A stretch of DNA of 64,000 nucleotides from Phascolomyces articulosus. Lineage: Eukaryota > Mucoromycota > Mucoromycetes > Mucorales > Lichtheimiaceae. Location of the stretch: assembly GCA_025677815.1 (NCBI GenBank), contig JAIXMP010000018.1:124001-188000 (forward strand), written 5' to 3'. Shown one piece after another: positions 32,630 through 44,062 of this stretch (positions within the stretch are counted from its first letter, which is position 1; each line of letters begins with the position of its first letter). Both the position numbers and the translations under genes were made by a program. A model generated the notes under the pieces. The model was not told the origin of the DNA. It saw only the letters and a list, made by a program, of their open reading frames with translations, and did no database searches.

Positions 32630-34849
32630 TTAGGCCTTGGACAAAAGAGCAACGATAGCTTCTTCAATACGTTGACCGTATTCGGCATCAGCACGCTTGA
32701 AGTGAGCGAGTTGACGTTCACGAATGTGCTTCTTGGCATTCTTAAGATGGCCAGCAATGTTGTTGACCAAATCAGTCTTTTCTTCAGCGGGCATCAAACG
32801 GTACAAGTCACCAGCTTGAACGAAGTCAACATCAGTCAATTCGTAGGTGAAGCGACCGGTCAAACCAGAAACTTCTTCAGCAGTGAAGGTGGTGCCAACA
32901 ACGTTGTTTTGGTAGGGGCCACCGAAGGAGTTGGGTTCGTAGTTGGGAGCAGAGCCACCGTTACCGTTGACAGCCATCAAACCATCACGTTGGTGGTTAG
33001 CAACGCGGGACTTGGGTTGATTGATAGGGATTTGAGCATAGTTAGGACCCAAACGATGACGGTGAGTATCGGGGTAAGAGAAGAGACGACCTTGAAGCAT
33101 ACGATCGGGGGAGACATCAATACCAGGAACGGTGTGAGATGGGGAGAAAGCAGCTTGTTCAACTTCAGCAAAGTAGTTCTCGGGGTTGCGGTTCAAGGTC
33201 AATTGACCAACGGGGCGCAAAGGATAGTCCTATTATTTAAAAACCAAATTTGTATGAGAAAACCTATTTCTATGCATCCACAGATACTCATACACTATCT
33301 GTTCATCAAATCCCAATACTACAAAAATGAATATTCAACTACATACCTTGTGGGGCCAAACCTTGGTGACGTCGAAGGGGTTGAAACGGTAGGTCTTAGC
33401 ATCCTTAGGTTCCATGACTTGGACGTAGACGGACCAAGAAGGATGATCACCCTTTTCAATAGCATCGAATAAGTCCTTGGTAGCATAATCCGGGTCGGAA
33501 CCGGCAAGAGCACCAGCTTCATCAGCCTTGAAGTTTTTGATACCTTGGTTGGTCTTGAAATGCCACTTAACGTACTTGAAGTTACCCTTATCATCAACCA
33601 ACTTCAAGGTGTGGGAAGAGTAACCGTTCATGTAACGGTAACCGTTGGGGGTACCACGGTTAGAGAATAAGATGGTGACTTGGTGAATGGATTCGGGGAC
33701 AAGAGACAAGAAATCCCAGAAAGCATCTAATATAATAAGGGGTAGGTGTAAATGATTTGAAACGTATAGAAGGAACCCCACACATAATTCATTATTATGT
33801 GATGTGGGAAAGTATTATGAGAGAAAAAAATAATAATTACCAGGATCGCCGCAGTTGGTTTGGGGGTTGCGCTTTTGGGTGTGGATGAAATCTGTTTATA
33901 TAAAAAATATATATAAGTAAATCGGCGCTATAATTTTTCTTTTTTCGATGGTATTTTTTTTTCTAATTGTTGATCGTCACCTAATTATTTTTTTTGATTC
34001 AAACTTACCAGGGAATTTGCTAGGATCACGGATGAAGAAGACGGGAGTGTTGTTACCAACCATATCCCAGTTACCTATAAGTAGTCAGCATTAGATATTA
34101 GTATTTCGTGTATAAAAGATCATCTTATTGCTTGTTCTCGATTTCCTTACCTTCTTCAGTGTAGAACTTGAGGGCGAAACCACGAGGATCACGAGCAGTA
34201 TCAGCACTACCCTTTTCACCACCGACGGTGGAGAAACGGAGGAAGGTAGGAGTCTTCTTGCCAACGTGGCTCAAGAACTTGGCCTTGGTCAAGTCAGAGA
34301 TGTCATGGGTAACCTCTGTAATAAACCATTATATATATTAATCAAAAGTTATTACTATATTATTATTACACTATGCTGATCTAATGATATTGAATATTTA
34401 CCAAAGACACCATGAGCACCAGCACCCTTAGCGTGGACAACACGTTCGGGAATACGTTCTCTGTCAAAGTGAGCTATAAAAATTATAGACCAAAGTTTAA
34501 GAAATGCTTAGTATACTTCCGCTCCTGATATTTTTACTTTCCCGCGCTTTCAATCCAAAAACCCTCCAAATTTTATTTTCCAATATAGTAAATCGAATAG
34601 AAATAATGAAAAAATTCCTTACCAAGCTTGTCAATCAAGTGGAAATCTTGAAGGAGACTAATGATAAATCAATTGAAGTATGTATTTATGTTGATAAGTA
34701 TCTATTCCTATACTGGCGTACAACCGAAGAAATAACTTTTTTTTTGTTGGATGAACTACTTACACTGGGCCATAAGCACCAGCAGTTTGAGAAGTTTGGT
34801 TGTTCTCAACAGGGTTACCGTTAGAAGTGGTCAAGACGTTATTGGACAT
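32630..34849 (-). CDS. Catalase (small-subunit haem catalase)
   Basis: Breaks down hydrogen peroxide to water and oxygen. The ATG at 34849 starts [20 protein letters not shown]; the exons end at TAA 32630-32632. The distal haem His is in [18 protein letters not shown], the conserved Asn in [18 protein letters not shown], and the proximal haem Tyr in [38 protein letters not shown] and [18 protein letters not shown] are classic catalase blocks. Several introns fall in the first half; two clear ones are 33230-33346 and one just right of 33726. Length is near 500 residues, the small-subunit class. The C-terminus ends LLSKA, close to but not a consensus peroxisomal SKL signal. GC content is higher than in the neighbours, consistent with strong expression. 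Confidence 0.95.
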
Positions 34850-35852
34850 GGTTAAAAAGAGTTGGGAGGTTATAAATCTGCAAAGAGGGTTATAAGCAAA
34901 GAAGAAAACAAGAAAAAAAAACAAGAGAAGGGGAAAGAAATGAATGGTTTTTATATTACGCGGTTATCCAAAACCCCCATCAAATTGTCTTTCCCTTCAA
35001 TCCCGAAGATCATGCTTGGGGGGTACTACTTCGGCGAATCCTCATGATACCTCTACATTTGATTCTCCCCCAATCCTCTTTTAGCCAATCATACTGAAGA
35101 ATCTGTCGATTACAAAGCACTCTAAGCATAATAGTGTAATAATATACACACACCAAAATATTCACCTACCCCCAATATCCGACTCCCCACACACATACAC
35201 ACAATAAGCGCGGTCTTTTTTTTATAGCCACACAACTTACACACACACCCTTTTCCCTATATAAATATCTATTATCTTCTATCACTAGAACACCATTTCA
35301 TGGGATATTTATGCGATGAAGCTATAACTGTGTACACTTTTTTAATAAGTCAACAAAAAAAAATAGTCGTGTGGGAAATAGAATGATTCAAAATGAATTC
35401 CCACCCAAATATATATATATATTTAACCTAGGCATTTTTTTATTATTACTTCAGACAGTTTCGTAAAAATTTCTCTATTTCCATTTTATAAATTGATGAA
35501 GAAAAGCTTTAGAAATTTTGAACAAAATTCTTGATGAGCTTTCAATCTATTTTAATGAGGCTATTCCTTCCAAAAAGTTGGTTGGTGGAGAGAGCTAACT
35601 ATCGCTTACAAAGGATCGATTTGTACAACCTTGCTTACTGATGCACGCCCCCACATTTGTCATGTCAAATAAAGCGAATATGTTTCTCCGATTTCAAGTA
35701 TAATATTTTTTTATAAATCTCCCCAAAAAATAGTAATAATAATAATACGCATTTGAAAATATAAAAAGACAGATGGAATGGTTTTATTTTTTGATTTAAA
35801 TAAAAGAATAATTATAAAGAAGTATAGTATACGAAAGTAAATAAAGATGGTG
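34850..35852. other. Catalase upstream region and spacer
   Basis: A purine-rich plus strand from 34870 to 34940 implies a pyrimidine-rich leader for the catalase transcript. Candidate TATA-like sequence (CCTATATAAATA) occurs near 35257-35268, about 410 bp upstream. No gene was seen between here and the inverted-repeat element. Confidence 0.4.
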
Positions 35853-36498
35853 TTGGATTTTTCCTATTACTTCGCGTCCCCTGACTTTTACTTTCGCAAA
35901 TTTGCCACCATGAAGTTACACTTTTGCGCACCATGAATTTATACTTTTGCATACACTATAATTTCAATTTCGCGCCTCATTAATTTTATCTTCACATCCT
36001 ATTACTTTTCATTTTCGCGTCTTATTATTTTTACATTTGCGTCCCACTATTCTTATGGTTGTATACCATTATTTACAACTTTACATCAATATATATTCAG
36101 AAAATATTAGCAAAAACAAAAGTTATAACGTCTTCCCCTCCAGGATACACCGTGGAAAAAATGATCTGGAATCTGATACCCAACTCTGATAGTATTTAGG
36201 AGTTACTTGCTTGACAGATTCAATAATATATGTGGTGCCAATGTACTATCCTTGGTCAAAAGTTTGCGTCGTACACCAGTCTTTAGCTTTGACCAAAACA
36301 AAGTAATAAGGTTTAATAATGGGGATTAATCTGGAAGGTATAAGATTTTATATTCTCTGTCTTCAATTACTTGGTGTACTAAAATTACATGATGTATTCT
36401 AGCATTATCCACTGCAAGAGTTTTTCCACGCATGCTTTTTTTTATCAAGCACATCCATTACTACATCCAAACAGCCGAGAAGGTGTTGTCTTCTGCTC
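35853..36498 (-). repeat. Left arm of the inverted repeat, with ~23-bp phased TCGC/TGCG array
   Basis: Read in complement, it matches 41036-41692. Its outer 190 bp contain eight degenerate units built on CTTTTGCGC / TTTTCGCGT at roughly 22-24-bp spacing (about 35873 to 36040), separated by ATTA or ATGAA stretches. The inner part is decayed Tc1-like coding sequence on the minus strand. Confidence 0.8.
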
Positions 36499-37103
36499 AC
36501 AAGTGAAGTAATAATAAAGATCAGATACATCACCTCAACAAAAAGAATTAGATATACAGCTTCAATTAATAAATTTACAGAAAGAGCAACAAGTTAATAT
36601 ACGACAACAATCAACTCTCATATCAAATTCGAATACTTTATCACATCATCACGTCTTATCGAAACATCTAACAACAAGCCAATTATTATACAGAATTCAG
36701 ACGTAGAATATTCTTCGTCAACATCAACGCTTTCTCAACGTACTACTACTTCTACAATTAACCGTTGGTTTCAAATGATAATAATAATAACTCCCTAAAG
36801 CTGCAAACACAACAATCAACAATTCAACAACAAACTTCATTATCGCGTGGATTTCGAGCTGCGCCTGAATCCCCCCAAACTCTATTATTTTGTGTATCAA
36901 ACGTAGTACTCTCAAAATGTCGTGAATGAAGAAAACAATAGTAGAATATGTGCGAAACAGTGTAAAATATGAATGCAAGTATTAAAATATCCACTTTATT
37001 TATTTATTATTATCATTATTACAATTTCATACAACAAAATATAGCATATAAATATTAAAGTTTGTTGGCACCATCTCATTTTATTCTTTCGTAACAATAT
37101 GTT

Positions 37104-38703
37104 ATGGCTTTATATCAAAAATTAATTCTTCTCAGCCCGCATTCGTTTATCCTTTTTAAACAACTCTATTATATGAGTCAAGATGCCATGTTTTGGCTTT
37201 TAAATAATTACAACCATGTGGACGATGTTGTTTTACCTATTATTTTTTTCAAAATTGGAAAATATAAGGCATCTCAAAAGCAGCAAGCCGAAGGTGTTTT
37301 TATTAAATGTATTACATGGATAGCAGACTCTGATAGCGGTGATTTACATGACGAAGTTCAGTTACTGATCGTTGGCAATTAGTGAAACCGCAGCTAATCA
37401 AGCAACCTTATTAGCATTGGAAACTACGATCCCACCTACAACAATTTCCAAAAAACACAACCTTAGAAAAAGAAAGCCTATACAATCTAATCAGCAACCT
37501 ATTAAGCGTAAAAAGACTCAAGTAAATTTTATAACTACATTTATAATAATTGTTTTATCAAATGTTTTACAGGCCTTATTTTATTAATATGATAAATTTT
37601 GTTTATAGGAAGAAACGGGTGGATTCTCAATTACTAGCATGATTCTTTGGGAACGTTCATCAAAAAAAAAGTGGTCAATTCACCTCCAAGACGTCAAAAA
37701 GCAATTATTTCAAGGTACTTGGTAAAAACTCGATCATTGACGTTACGGATGAATCAAAAGAAAGCCATATGTCATGGTTTGATGGAGATCAAAAGAATGA
37801 TATTTGGGACCGTGCTCTTATCTCAACAGAAACCAAACAGAAGAGTACCAAAAGATTAGATAAGATGGCACAAGTAAGTATATTTGATCCATGTATACTT
37901 TTTTTTAAAGCATGCTCCAAGTTGTATCTAATACTCAATGCATTAATTTGTGATGATAGTTGACTCAAGAAAAGAGCTTCAAAACCGCTTTAAACCACAT
38001 ATATGACATGCTCAACGATTCAAAAGAAAAGAATGCCACTATGACACGCATTTACCAAATAATTCTTGAACGTTGTCGTTTCTGTTTTAGCGTCGTCTGG
38101 CGGCGACACCAAGCCAGGAGCACGAATACTTCTTTATAACAATCAACAAATATAAAAGGACAAGAACAGTGATTCACCAGGTCCAAAGCTAAAGATTTAT
38201 TTTTACAAAAACATAGCCTTTATATAAGGCTCTGTAGTCGCGCAGCAAGTGTAACATCTAATACTAACGATATTCTACGACAACATCATCTTCTCGATGG
38301 ATCCATGTTCTTACGAACTAATTTGGAATTGCTCTTGGAGGGCGACTTTGTGATCAAATTATGGGCTCCTTTAATTGAGCGTTTGTTTCTGGGTTCACAA
38401 GTCTGCTCACACCGGGGTGATACTGTACCTGCCGTTTTCAAACATGGGGAAGGAAAACAACCTAAAATCAACCTTCGTCTGATTTGTATTGGTACCCTAT
38501 TGAACATTATGGCACCACGGGTGAGTTTGGTTGATACACACAGTAAAAAATATTATCAAGACAAGGAGAAATTGGCGATTGTTGCCAATGCTCAACTAAA
38601 TGAAATAATCAAGACTTATCATTTGACTCAAGAAGAGGGTACTCGGATATATATCAATACAATTCAAGTCCTTGGTACTCAAGCTGAAATCTCCGTGTTA
38701 TAA
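37104..38703 (+). pseudogene. Broken gene of unrecognised family inside the inverted-repeat element
   Basis: Successive plus-strand fragments look like one damaged multi-exon gene: a stretch at 37104-37382 (QAEGVFIKCITWIADSDSGD); a basic stretch with KKHNLRKRKPIQSNQQPIKR; an acidic patch (DESKESHMSWFDGDQKND) in a shifted frame; LTQEKSFKTALNHIYDML near 37973; and a longer frame at 38305-38703 (GDFVIKLWAPLIERLFLGSQ, then RGDTVPAVFKHGEG). The last resembles, from memory, a hypothetical protein family common in Mucorales genomes, but I cannot name it. Frame changes near 37620-37760 and 38100-38300 argue for decay. Whether it is transposon-encoded or captured cargo is open. Confidence 0.45.
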
Positions 38704-38898
38704 TTAGTAGGAAATGGTATATACACATATCAAAAAGTCAAATCATTTGGATTACCAATATCGAAAGAATCGTTTAGGAGGATATGGCTAGTTTGAAAGA
38801 AGGTTTAGCGCTGCTTTGAGAACTCACCATTCAAGTTTGTAAAAATATCACTTATTTCGATAAGCAACGTGCCTCGGTCGGCAAACCAATGAGTAGTA

Positions 38899-39971
38899 GA
38901 GTCCGCCACATTAATTCGTGGCAATATTCAAATTCATAATACTCTATCATTTTTTGTTCTTTTTCCTTCAAACTTTAGCAACATATAGTTTACCTTCTGA
39001 ATGAGCTTTTATAAAAAAAACTCGGATCAAATAAATAATTATTCGTTATTTTCATATATGAGAAGTATTTAGGACACAAAATTTTCAAAATAAAAAAATT
39101 CTTCCTCATTGTAGATATCAGGATCGCTAACCTCTTGGCAGGGACCTACATGAACTCGACCATTTTCGTGTCCATCGTGGTATACTTTACATTGGTCAAC
39201 AGCTTTGTTCCAGACAGACCGAAGTGCAGCATGATCAATTCTTGTAAATTCCTGAAAAGCCGGGTTCTGACTGAACTAGCAGTGGGATTTTCCTCTGGGT
39301 CAAAAGCAATTCGATTTTTTACAATACCCCATATACGTTCAATGGGTTGTAGTTCAAAATGATAAGGAGGGGTCTTTCTTACTTCATGTCCACACTTACG
39401 AGCAATTTTATGTTTGCTTGCTGTGGTGATCTAAATGCACATATGATTCATCAAGAAAAACTTCTGAGATTATAGGCATATTGTTGCCGTTTAGATTTCC
39501 AGTACGTTTTTCCAGATATTTTTTTCGGAATTGGATATTTGCTGGAGTATCGTGCAGGATATTGAACTTGTTACGCTTTCCAAACTTGGTAAGGTGCTTT
39601 TGTACAGCGCATTTCGAGTATGAATATCTATTCTTTAGCAATAAAACCAGTAACGTGTTTTGAATAGATTGGAGTGCCGTTTGCATTGCGTTCACCAATA
39701 TATTCACGTACAAGATTGTATTCTTGTCGTGAAATTTCCTTCTTTGGCCGACCAAGCTTCGATGCAATCACCTTCTCCTCATCAGTCTTACAGAGTTGAA
39801 TAGCATTTCCTGCAGACCCAGTTGAGATATCAGCAAACTTAGAAAGTAGCTCGCGGGACCCTAAGGCTGGCTTGTATCATCATTCCGAGATTTCCTCACG
39901 TAAAGTGTAATTTTTTACTAAGACGAACTTTTTCAGCCCGAGCTTTTGTCACGAATTAATGTCGCGGACTC
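38899..39971 (-). mobile_element. Nested 1.07-kb Tc1/mariner-like element with TA duplication
   Basis: Terminal inverted repeats: left GAGTCCGCCACATTAATTCG and, complemented, right GAGTCCGCGACATTAATTCG, continuing to about 26 bp with one or two mismatches. TA flanks both ends (38897-38898 and 39972-39973), the expected target duplication. Its minus strand encodes a broken transposase, and the element is shorter than a full Tc1-like unit, indicating internal deletion. Confidence 0.85.
39133..39900 (-). pseudogene. Tc1/IS630-type transposase, internally deleted and frameshifted
   Basis: The N-terminal helix-turn-helix part is broken (SLGRPKKEISRQEYN and KYSKCAVQKHLTKFGKRNKF lie in different frames). 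The first catalytic Asp region is FLDESYVHLDHHSKQT; the sequence then jumps, near 39400, directly to the third motif block (CGHEVRKTPPYHFELQPIER, then IWGIVKNRIA). The segment that should carry the second Asp is missing. Not functional. Confidence 0.8.
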
Positions 39972-40831
39972 TAGCAAGTGTTTCGATATTTTCATATTTT
40001 CATAATCTTTATATTTTTATATGTTTTCATTTCCATGTTTATATTTCCCCATTGATTTTATTGAAAATTTTAAACCACTGTTGACTAAAAAATACGGAGT
40101 CATTATGACTAAAATAAACAACAAAGTTTTTAGTGTGGATCATGATACTATGGTCTTATAATGTGTACCAAAAAGATACAGATGTAGTAATAATAAAAAA
40201 TGATAGTACTTTCGTTTGATAATACACTGGGGTAACAAGTACCATACATTGTTTTGTTGCTAATGGGGAGATAATTAGCAAAATCATATTTTGACGAAGA
40301 CCATGACTTCCCAGGAGTTTCAAAACACGGATTAGTTTCCAAGACTGATAAAAACGAATTCGCCCCAGATTAAAAAGGTATAATACTCAAAAAAGCAAGT
40401 AGCCAAAAGAAAAAGAAAATGCGCAAGCAAACAAACAAAGAAATACTAACAAAAAAAAGATAGAGGAGCGTACATCTTAGCTGCTATCCATACATTTGTT
40501 TATATGTTATATAAACTTGGTGATAGTATAGTTACCCGCTTTGAATGATGTCGCAATATACCTTTTTGGCGGATCAGCATGGTAGCTAATGAAAACAGAA
40601 TAGAACAAAAAGATAATAGAAAGAATAGGATATAGCTTGAAAAATGATGTTTTATTGTTTGATGATGAAGGGGTATTTATATATTTTCTAATACTACCGC
40701 AGATGATAATGATAATAATGATGGTGTAATAAGTAAATATTTGTCTCCACTATAAAGACAACTATTTACATTGTTTATTTGACCTGAAAACATTGATGTT
40801 CTTTTTTTTACAGTATCTTTATATTGCCATT

Positions 40832-41032
40832 ATGTATTCTTATTATACTCCACTGCTATGTACAGACGAAGAAACTGCTGAAATGGAGGGTGTTCAGTAT
40901 AATGCAGCACCATAGTTTGATAATGACGAAATCGAGTTCAATCCTAAAGAAGAACGAAAAATCGAAGCGATGGATTATGTGCTTAAAGCAGCTGATGCTT
41001 ATCATATTGTAATGACTGAATGCCAAGATTAG
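40832..41032 (+). pseudogene. Acidic open frame next to the right arm
   Basis: ATG at 40832, after a T-rich tract ending in CAG, reads MYSYYTPLLCTDEETAEMEG; one in-frame TAG follows, then FNPKEERKIEAMDYVLKAAD to TAG at 41030-41032. It may be a remnant of the N-terminal part of the Tc1-like gene whose end lies in the arm, or a separate relic. Confidence 0.35.
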
Positions 41033-41035
41033 AAC

Positions 41036-41692
41036 CAGAAGACAATACTTTCTCGGCTGTTTGGATGTAGTAATGGATGTGCTTGATAAAAAAAAGCATG
41101 CGTGGAAAAACTCTTGCAGTGGATAATGCTAGAATACATCATGTAATTTTAGTACACCAAGTAATTGAAGACAGAGAATATAAAATCTTATACCTTCCAG
41201 ATTAATCCCCATTATTAAACCTTATTACTTTGTTTTGGTCAAAGCTAAAGACTGGTGTACGACGCAAACTTTTGACCAAGGATAGTACATTGGCACCACA
41301 TATATTATTGAATCTGTCAAGCAAGTAACTCCTAAATACTATCAGGGTTGGGTATCAGATTCCAGATCATTTTTTCCACGGTGTATCCTGGAGGGGAAGA
41401 CGTTATAACTTTTGTTTTTGCTAATATTTTCTGAATATATATTGATGTAAAGTTGTAAATAATGGTATACAACCATAAGAATAGTGGGACGCAAATGTAA
41501 AAATAATAAGACGCGAAAATGAAAAGTAATAGGATGTGCAGATAAAATTAATGAGGCGCGAAATTGAAATTATAGTGTATGCAAAAGTATAAATTCATGG
41601 TGCACAAAAGTGTAACTTCATGGTGGCAAATTTGAAATTGGGGTCTCGTGAAAGTAAAAATGGGGGGATGCAAAGTAATAGGAAAAATCCAA
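41036..41692 (+). repeat. Right arm of the inverted repeat, with decayed Tc1/mariner transposase
   Basis: Plus-strand remains of the DDE domain: FLGCLDVVMDVLDKK, a frame change, then MRGKTLAVDNARIHHVILVH with the second Asp, then a stop in LPD-SPLLNL. The expected NPIE catalytic block is NLIT, so the Glu is lost. The tail (YYQGWVSDSRSFFPRC) is recognisable. The same defects, including the stop, occur in the left arm, so the arms were duplicated or homogenised after decay. From about 41480 the phased CGC motif array mirrors that of the left arm. Confidence 0.8.
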
Positions 41693-43519
41693 TAAGACAA
41701 TTGATAGATTATATAGTAATTATGCAATATTTAACAACCAAAAACAAGCTTTTTCTCATCACTAATAAGAAACATTATTTTTTCCCAATTGTTACGCAAA
41801 ATAACTTGAATCTGTCTAGTTAAAAAAAAATAATGAGACAAGAATGCCTTAAGATTACGTTTTTCCATGGAAAAACTAGTTTTTGAAAAAAAAAGTTACC
41901 TAGCTAAAACATATGTGAATATTATGCGTATGTGTGTGAACGTCTTTTGTGTACGTGTATTTTCGTCTGGTGACAATAAAAAAAGTATTCTACTGTATTT
42001 CCGTATCATGTGTTAAGTTCCTTGTACAGGGAAAGAAATAGAAAGACAATAAACTTTGTTTTTTTGTAGAGGCATGACTATAAGAAAGTCAATGAAATAC
42101 TTTGAAAAAAAAAAAAAAAACTGTTCCTAGTGGAAAGATGATCCTCGATCTAAAAAAAAAAAACAAAATAAATGAATAATATTATGCAGTTATAGATGAA
42201 ACACATAATATACAATGTGCATATATATACTTTGGTCTATATGGAAATGAATCATGATGCCTATTTTTTACGATGAGTATACAACACAGACCCATGTACC
42301 TGAATTTTTTTTTAGTCGCTTTTACCATCATGGTACCTTATGTTATTGATTTCATGAAAGACGTTTTCTTTTATCCAGTCAAAACCCTTAGGCAGAGCAG
42401 CTGTTCGGTGGGAAGAAGATTATATAATTTCTTATTATACATATATGCGCAACATGGAAAAGTGTTTTTTGTCATCTACATCTGGTCGGATTCTTTTTTG
42501 CTACTGATGCAGAATATATGTATCTTTTATAGTTATAATTTACACTCTGTAGATTATTTATTAATATCATCTTATATCCATACTACTTACGATACTTTAA
42601 TAGATTGTGCCTGAGACATTTTGTTTCTTCATTGGGATGGTAGATTGTCCGTTAGTGTTCGCTGGGCTTTTATTTTGGATAATAACCTTTGGTGCTTTAT
42701 TGCCATTTTTTCACGGCTTATAAATAAGTCATTAGCCAATGAAGCCTTCCTTTCTGCGACTTCATTTTAAAGTATTTAATTGATGGACCATTTCTCAGTT
42801 GTTCAAAACATGTTATCTGTTTATCAAGAGTATTCATAATACATAACTCTTTATTTTGTATTTTATATTTCTCTTGATCATTTATCCTCCCATGGTACCA
42901 TCGCACACGCATTACTTGGGTTTTTATTGGTTAGAATATCAATTTTTGAGATGCCAAAATACAGTTTCTGTTAATTTTGTGATATTGTTCACAAGTGAGA
43001 ATCCAGTTTTTTTTTTTCATGAGTTGGACTTTTCTCTCTTTTTTATGACAGGCAGATCCGTAAGTTTATCTAATCACGGATATATATAGAAATGATGACA
43101 GATATGTTGATAAAAAAGTCTTCTTTTGTTCATAGTATAATGGCATTTACCGAATCAAAGTTTAATAAATTTACAGGTTATAAAAGAAAACCGTAAACAT
43201 CAACATGGACTCTTATCCATGTTCATTTGTTGCCAGAGATAGGTTATTCTATATCCCATTAGAGAGCCATATCCACGCGACATAAATAGACTACATTAGC
43301 AGGCAATGAATTCATTGATAAAATTTACTATTGTCTCCAAGCTGAAAATAAAGTGTATCCACACTACTCCAGATGGAGAGTATTTTTAAAAATAAATAAT
43401 ACAAGCATGAACCATAATAATATCATGGTGAAAGACCCAAAATTTAGAAAGCCTTTTAATATTGCACACAATAATAATACAACACCATACAATATATTAT
43501 CTTTCGCGAATGATTACTA
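41693..43519. other. Intergenic, no gene supported
   Basis: AT-rich spacer with A runs near 42105-42120 and 42150-42162. The open frames here are rich in Tyr, Phe and Ile codons from AT bias and lack domains. The 3' UTR of the COA4-like gene lies just below 43520. Confidence 0.4.
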
Positions 43520-43759
43520 TTATTTTATTTTTCTATTTTGCTCTTCGCGTTGTTGTTGTTCAGAAGCTTTCAATTCTTGACTACCCGCGTTACTTGAATT
43601 TTCTTGAAAGCATTGTCGGAATCGTTTCATTTCTTCTTGACATAAACGCCAATCTTTCTTGTCATAAAAACAAAGCTGTAAATCTTCATTTTCTTGTGCA
43701 CACCCAGTACGCTCAATGCGTTCATTATAAGGATCGTCGTCTTCGTCCACGTTTGACAT
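43520..43759 (-). CDS. COA4: COA4-like twin CX9C cytochrome c oxidase assembly protein
   Basis: Small mitochondrial intermembrane-space protein needed for assembly of cytochrome c oxidase; imported by the Mia40 disulfide relay. It has 79 residues from the ATG at 43759 and no intron. After the acidic start (MSNVDEDDDPYNERIERTG) come two CX9C motifs: CAQENEDLQLC and CQEEMKRFRQC, separated by FYDKKDWRL, forming the coiled-coil helix-coiled-coil helix fold. DPYxERIxxTGC with the KDWRxCQ linker is the COA4/CHCHD8 signature. The tail is Gln/Glu-rich. An upstream in-frame ATG at 43780 would add seven residues but the MSNVD start is favoured. A motif array lies within 30-190 bp upstream. Confidence 0.85.
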   Translation of the reverse strand: MSNVDEDDDPYNERIERTGCAQENEDLQLCFYDKKDWRLCQEEMKRFRQCFQENSSNAGSQELKASEQQQREEQNRKIK

Positions 43760-43784
43760 TTGTGTATACAGGATTTTCAAAAGT

Positions 43785-43930
43785 AATGTCGCGCTCTGTA
43801 AAAATTAATGTCGTACACTAATAAAATTCAATGTCGCTTGGCATCGAAAATTTTGTCGCACGTTTCAAAATTTATGTCGCTCTGCTTAGAAATCAAATGC
43901 TGTCGCATTTTTTGAAATAAGTATCGCCTG
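43785..43930. repeat. Phased TGTCGC motif array upstream of COA4
   Basis: Seven (A/T)TGTCGC or near copies occur at about 43788, 43810, 43833, 43855, 43876, 43902 and 43923, spaced 21-26 bp, close to two helical turns. Flanks are A/T rich (AATTAATGTCG, AATTTATGTCGC). The core also appears in the TIR of the Tc1-like element at 38.9-40.0 kb (ATTAATGTCGCGG), so it is probably a transposon end that now lies in the COA4 upstream region. Confidence 0.7.
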
Positions 43931-44062
43931 ATTTTAGAAGTAATAATAGGAACGTAGAATAAAGATACCCAAAGAAGGCCATTTCAAATAATAGTTTCAT
44001 AAAGTTTTGATGATTCGTTATAATAAAGAAAAAGAAAGGTATTTTACTTACCTTATTTATAT

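Larger units (their letters stand above)
35853..41692. mobile_element. 5.8-kb inverted-repeat element with Tc1/mariner-like arms
   Basis: The outermost bases form TTGGATTTTTCCTATTAC on the left and its complement GTAATAGGAAAAATCCAA on the right. Arms of about 650 bp (35853-36498 and 41036-41692) are inverted copies that differ by only scattered changes over their inner 450 bp and more in their outer part. Both encode the same decayed C-terminal part of a Tc1/mariner-type DDE transposase. The 4.5-kb interior holds broken frames of unknown family and a second, nested Tc1-like element. It could be a foldback-type element, or two inverted copies brought together by rearrangement. The right flank begins TA, the left TG, so a TA duplication is only hinted at. 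Confidence 0.75.

Noticed and set aside
32630..32640. Catalase C-terminal SKA as a peroxisomal targeting signal
   Set aside because: The consensus needs Leu or Met at the last position; SKA is too weak to claim targeting.
32498..33472. 324-codon plus-strand frame
   Set aside because: Antisense shadow of the catalase exons on the minus strand.
42273..42614. 113-codon Tyr/Phe/Ile-rich frame
   Set aside because: Composition is what AT-rich noncoding DNA gives; no start context, splice sites or motif.
43785..43930. Regularly spaced repeats as a CRISPR array
   Set aside because: The repeats are only 6-8 bp cores in AT-rich sequence in a eukaryotic genome; no identical long repeats or cas genes.
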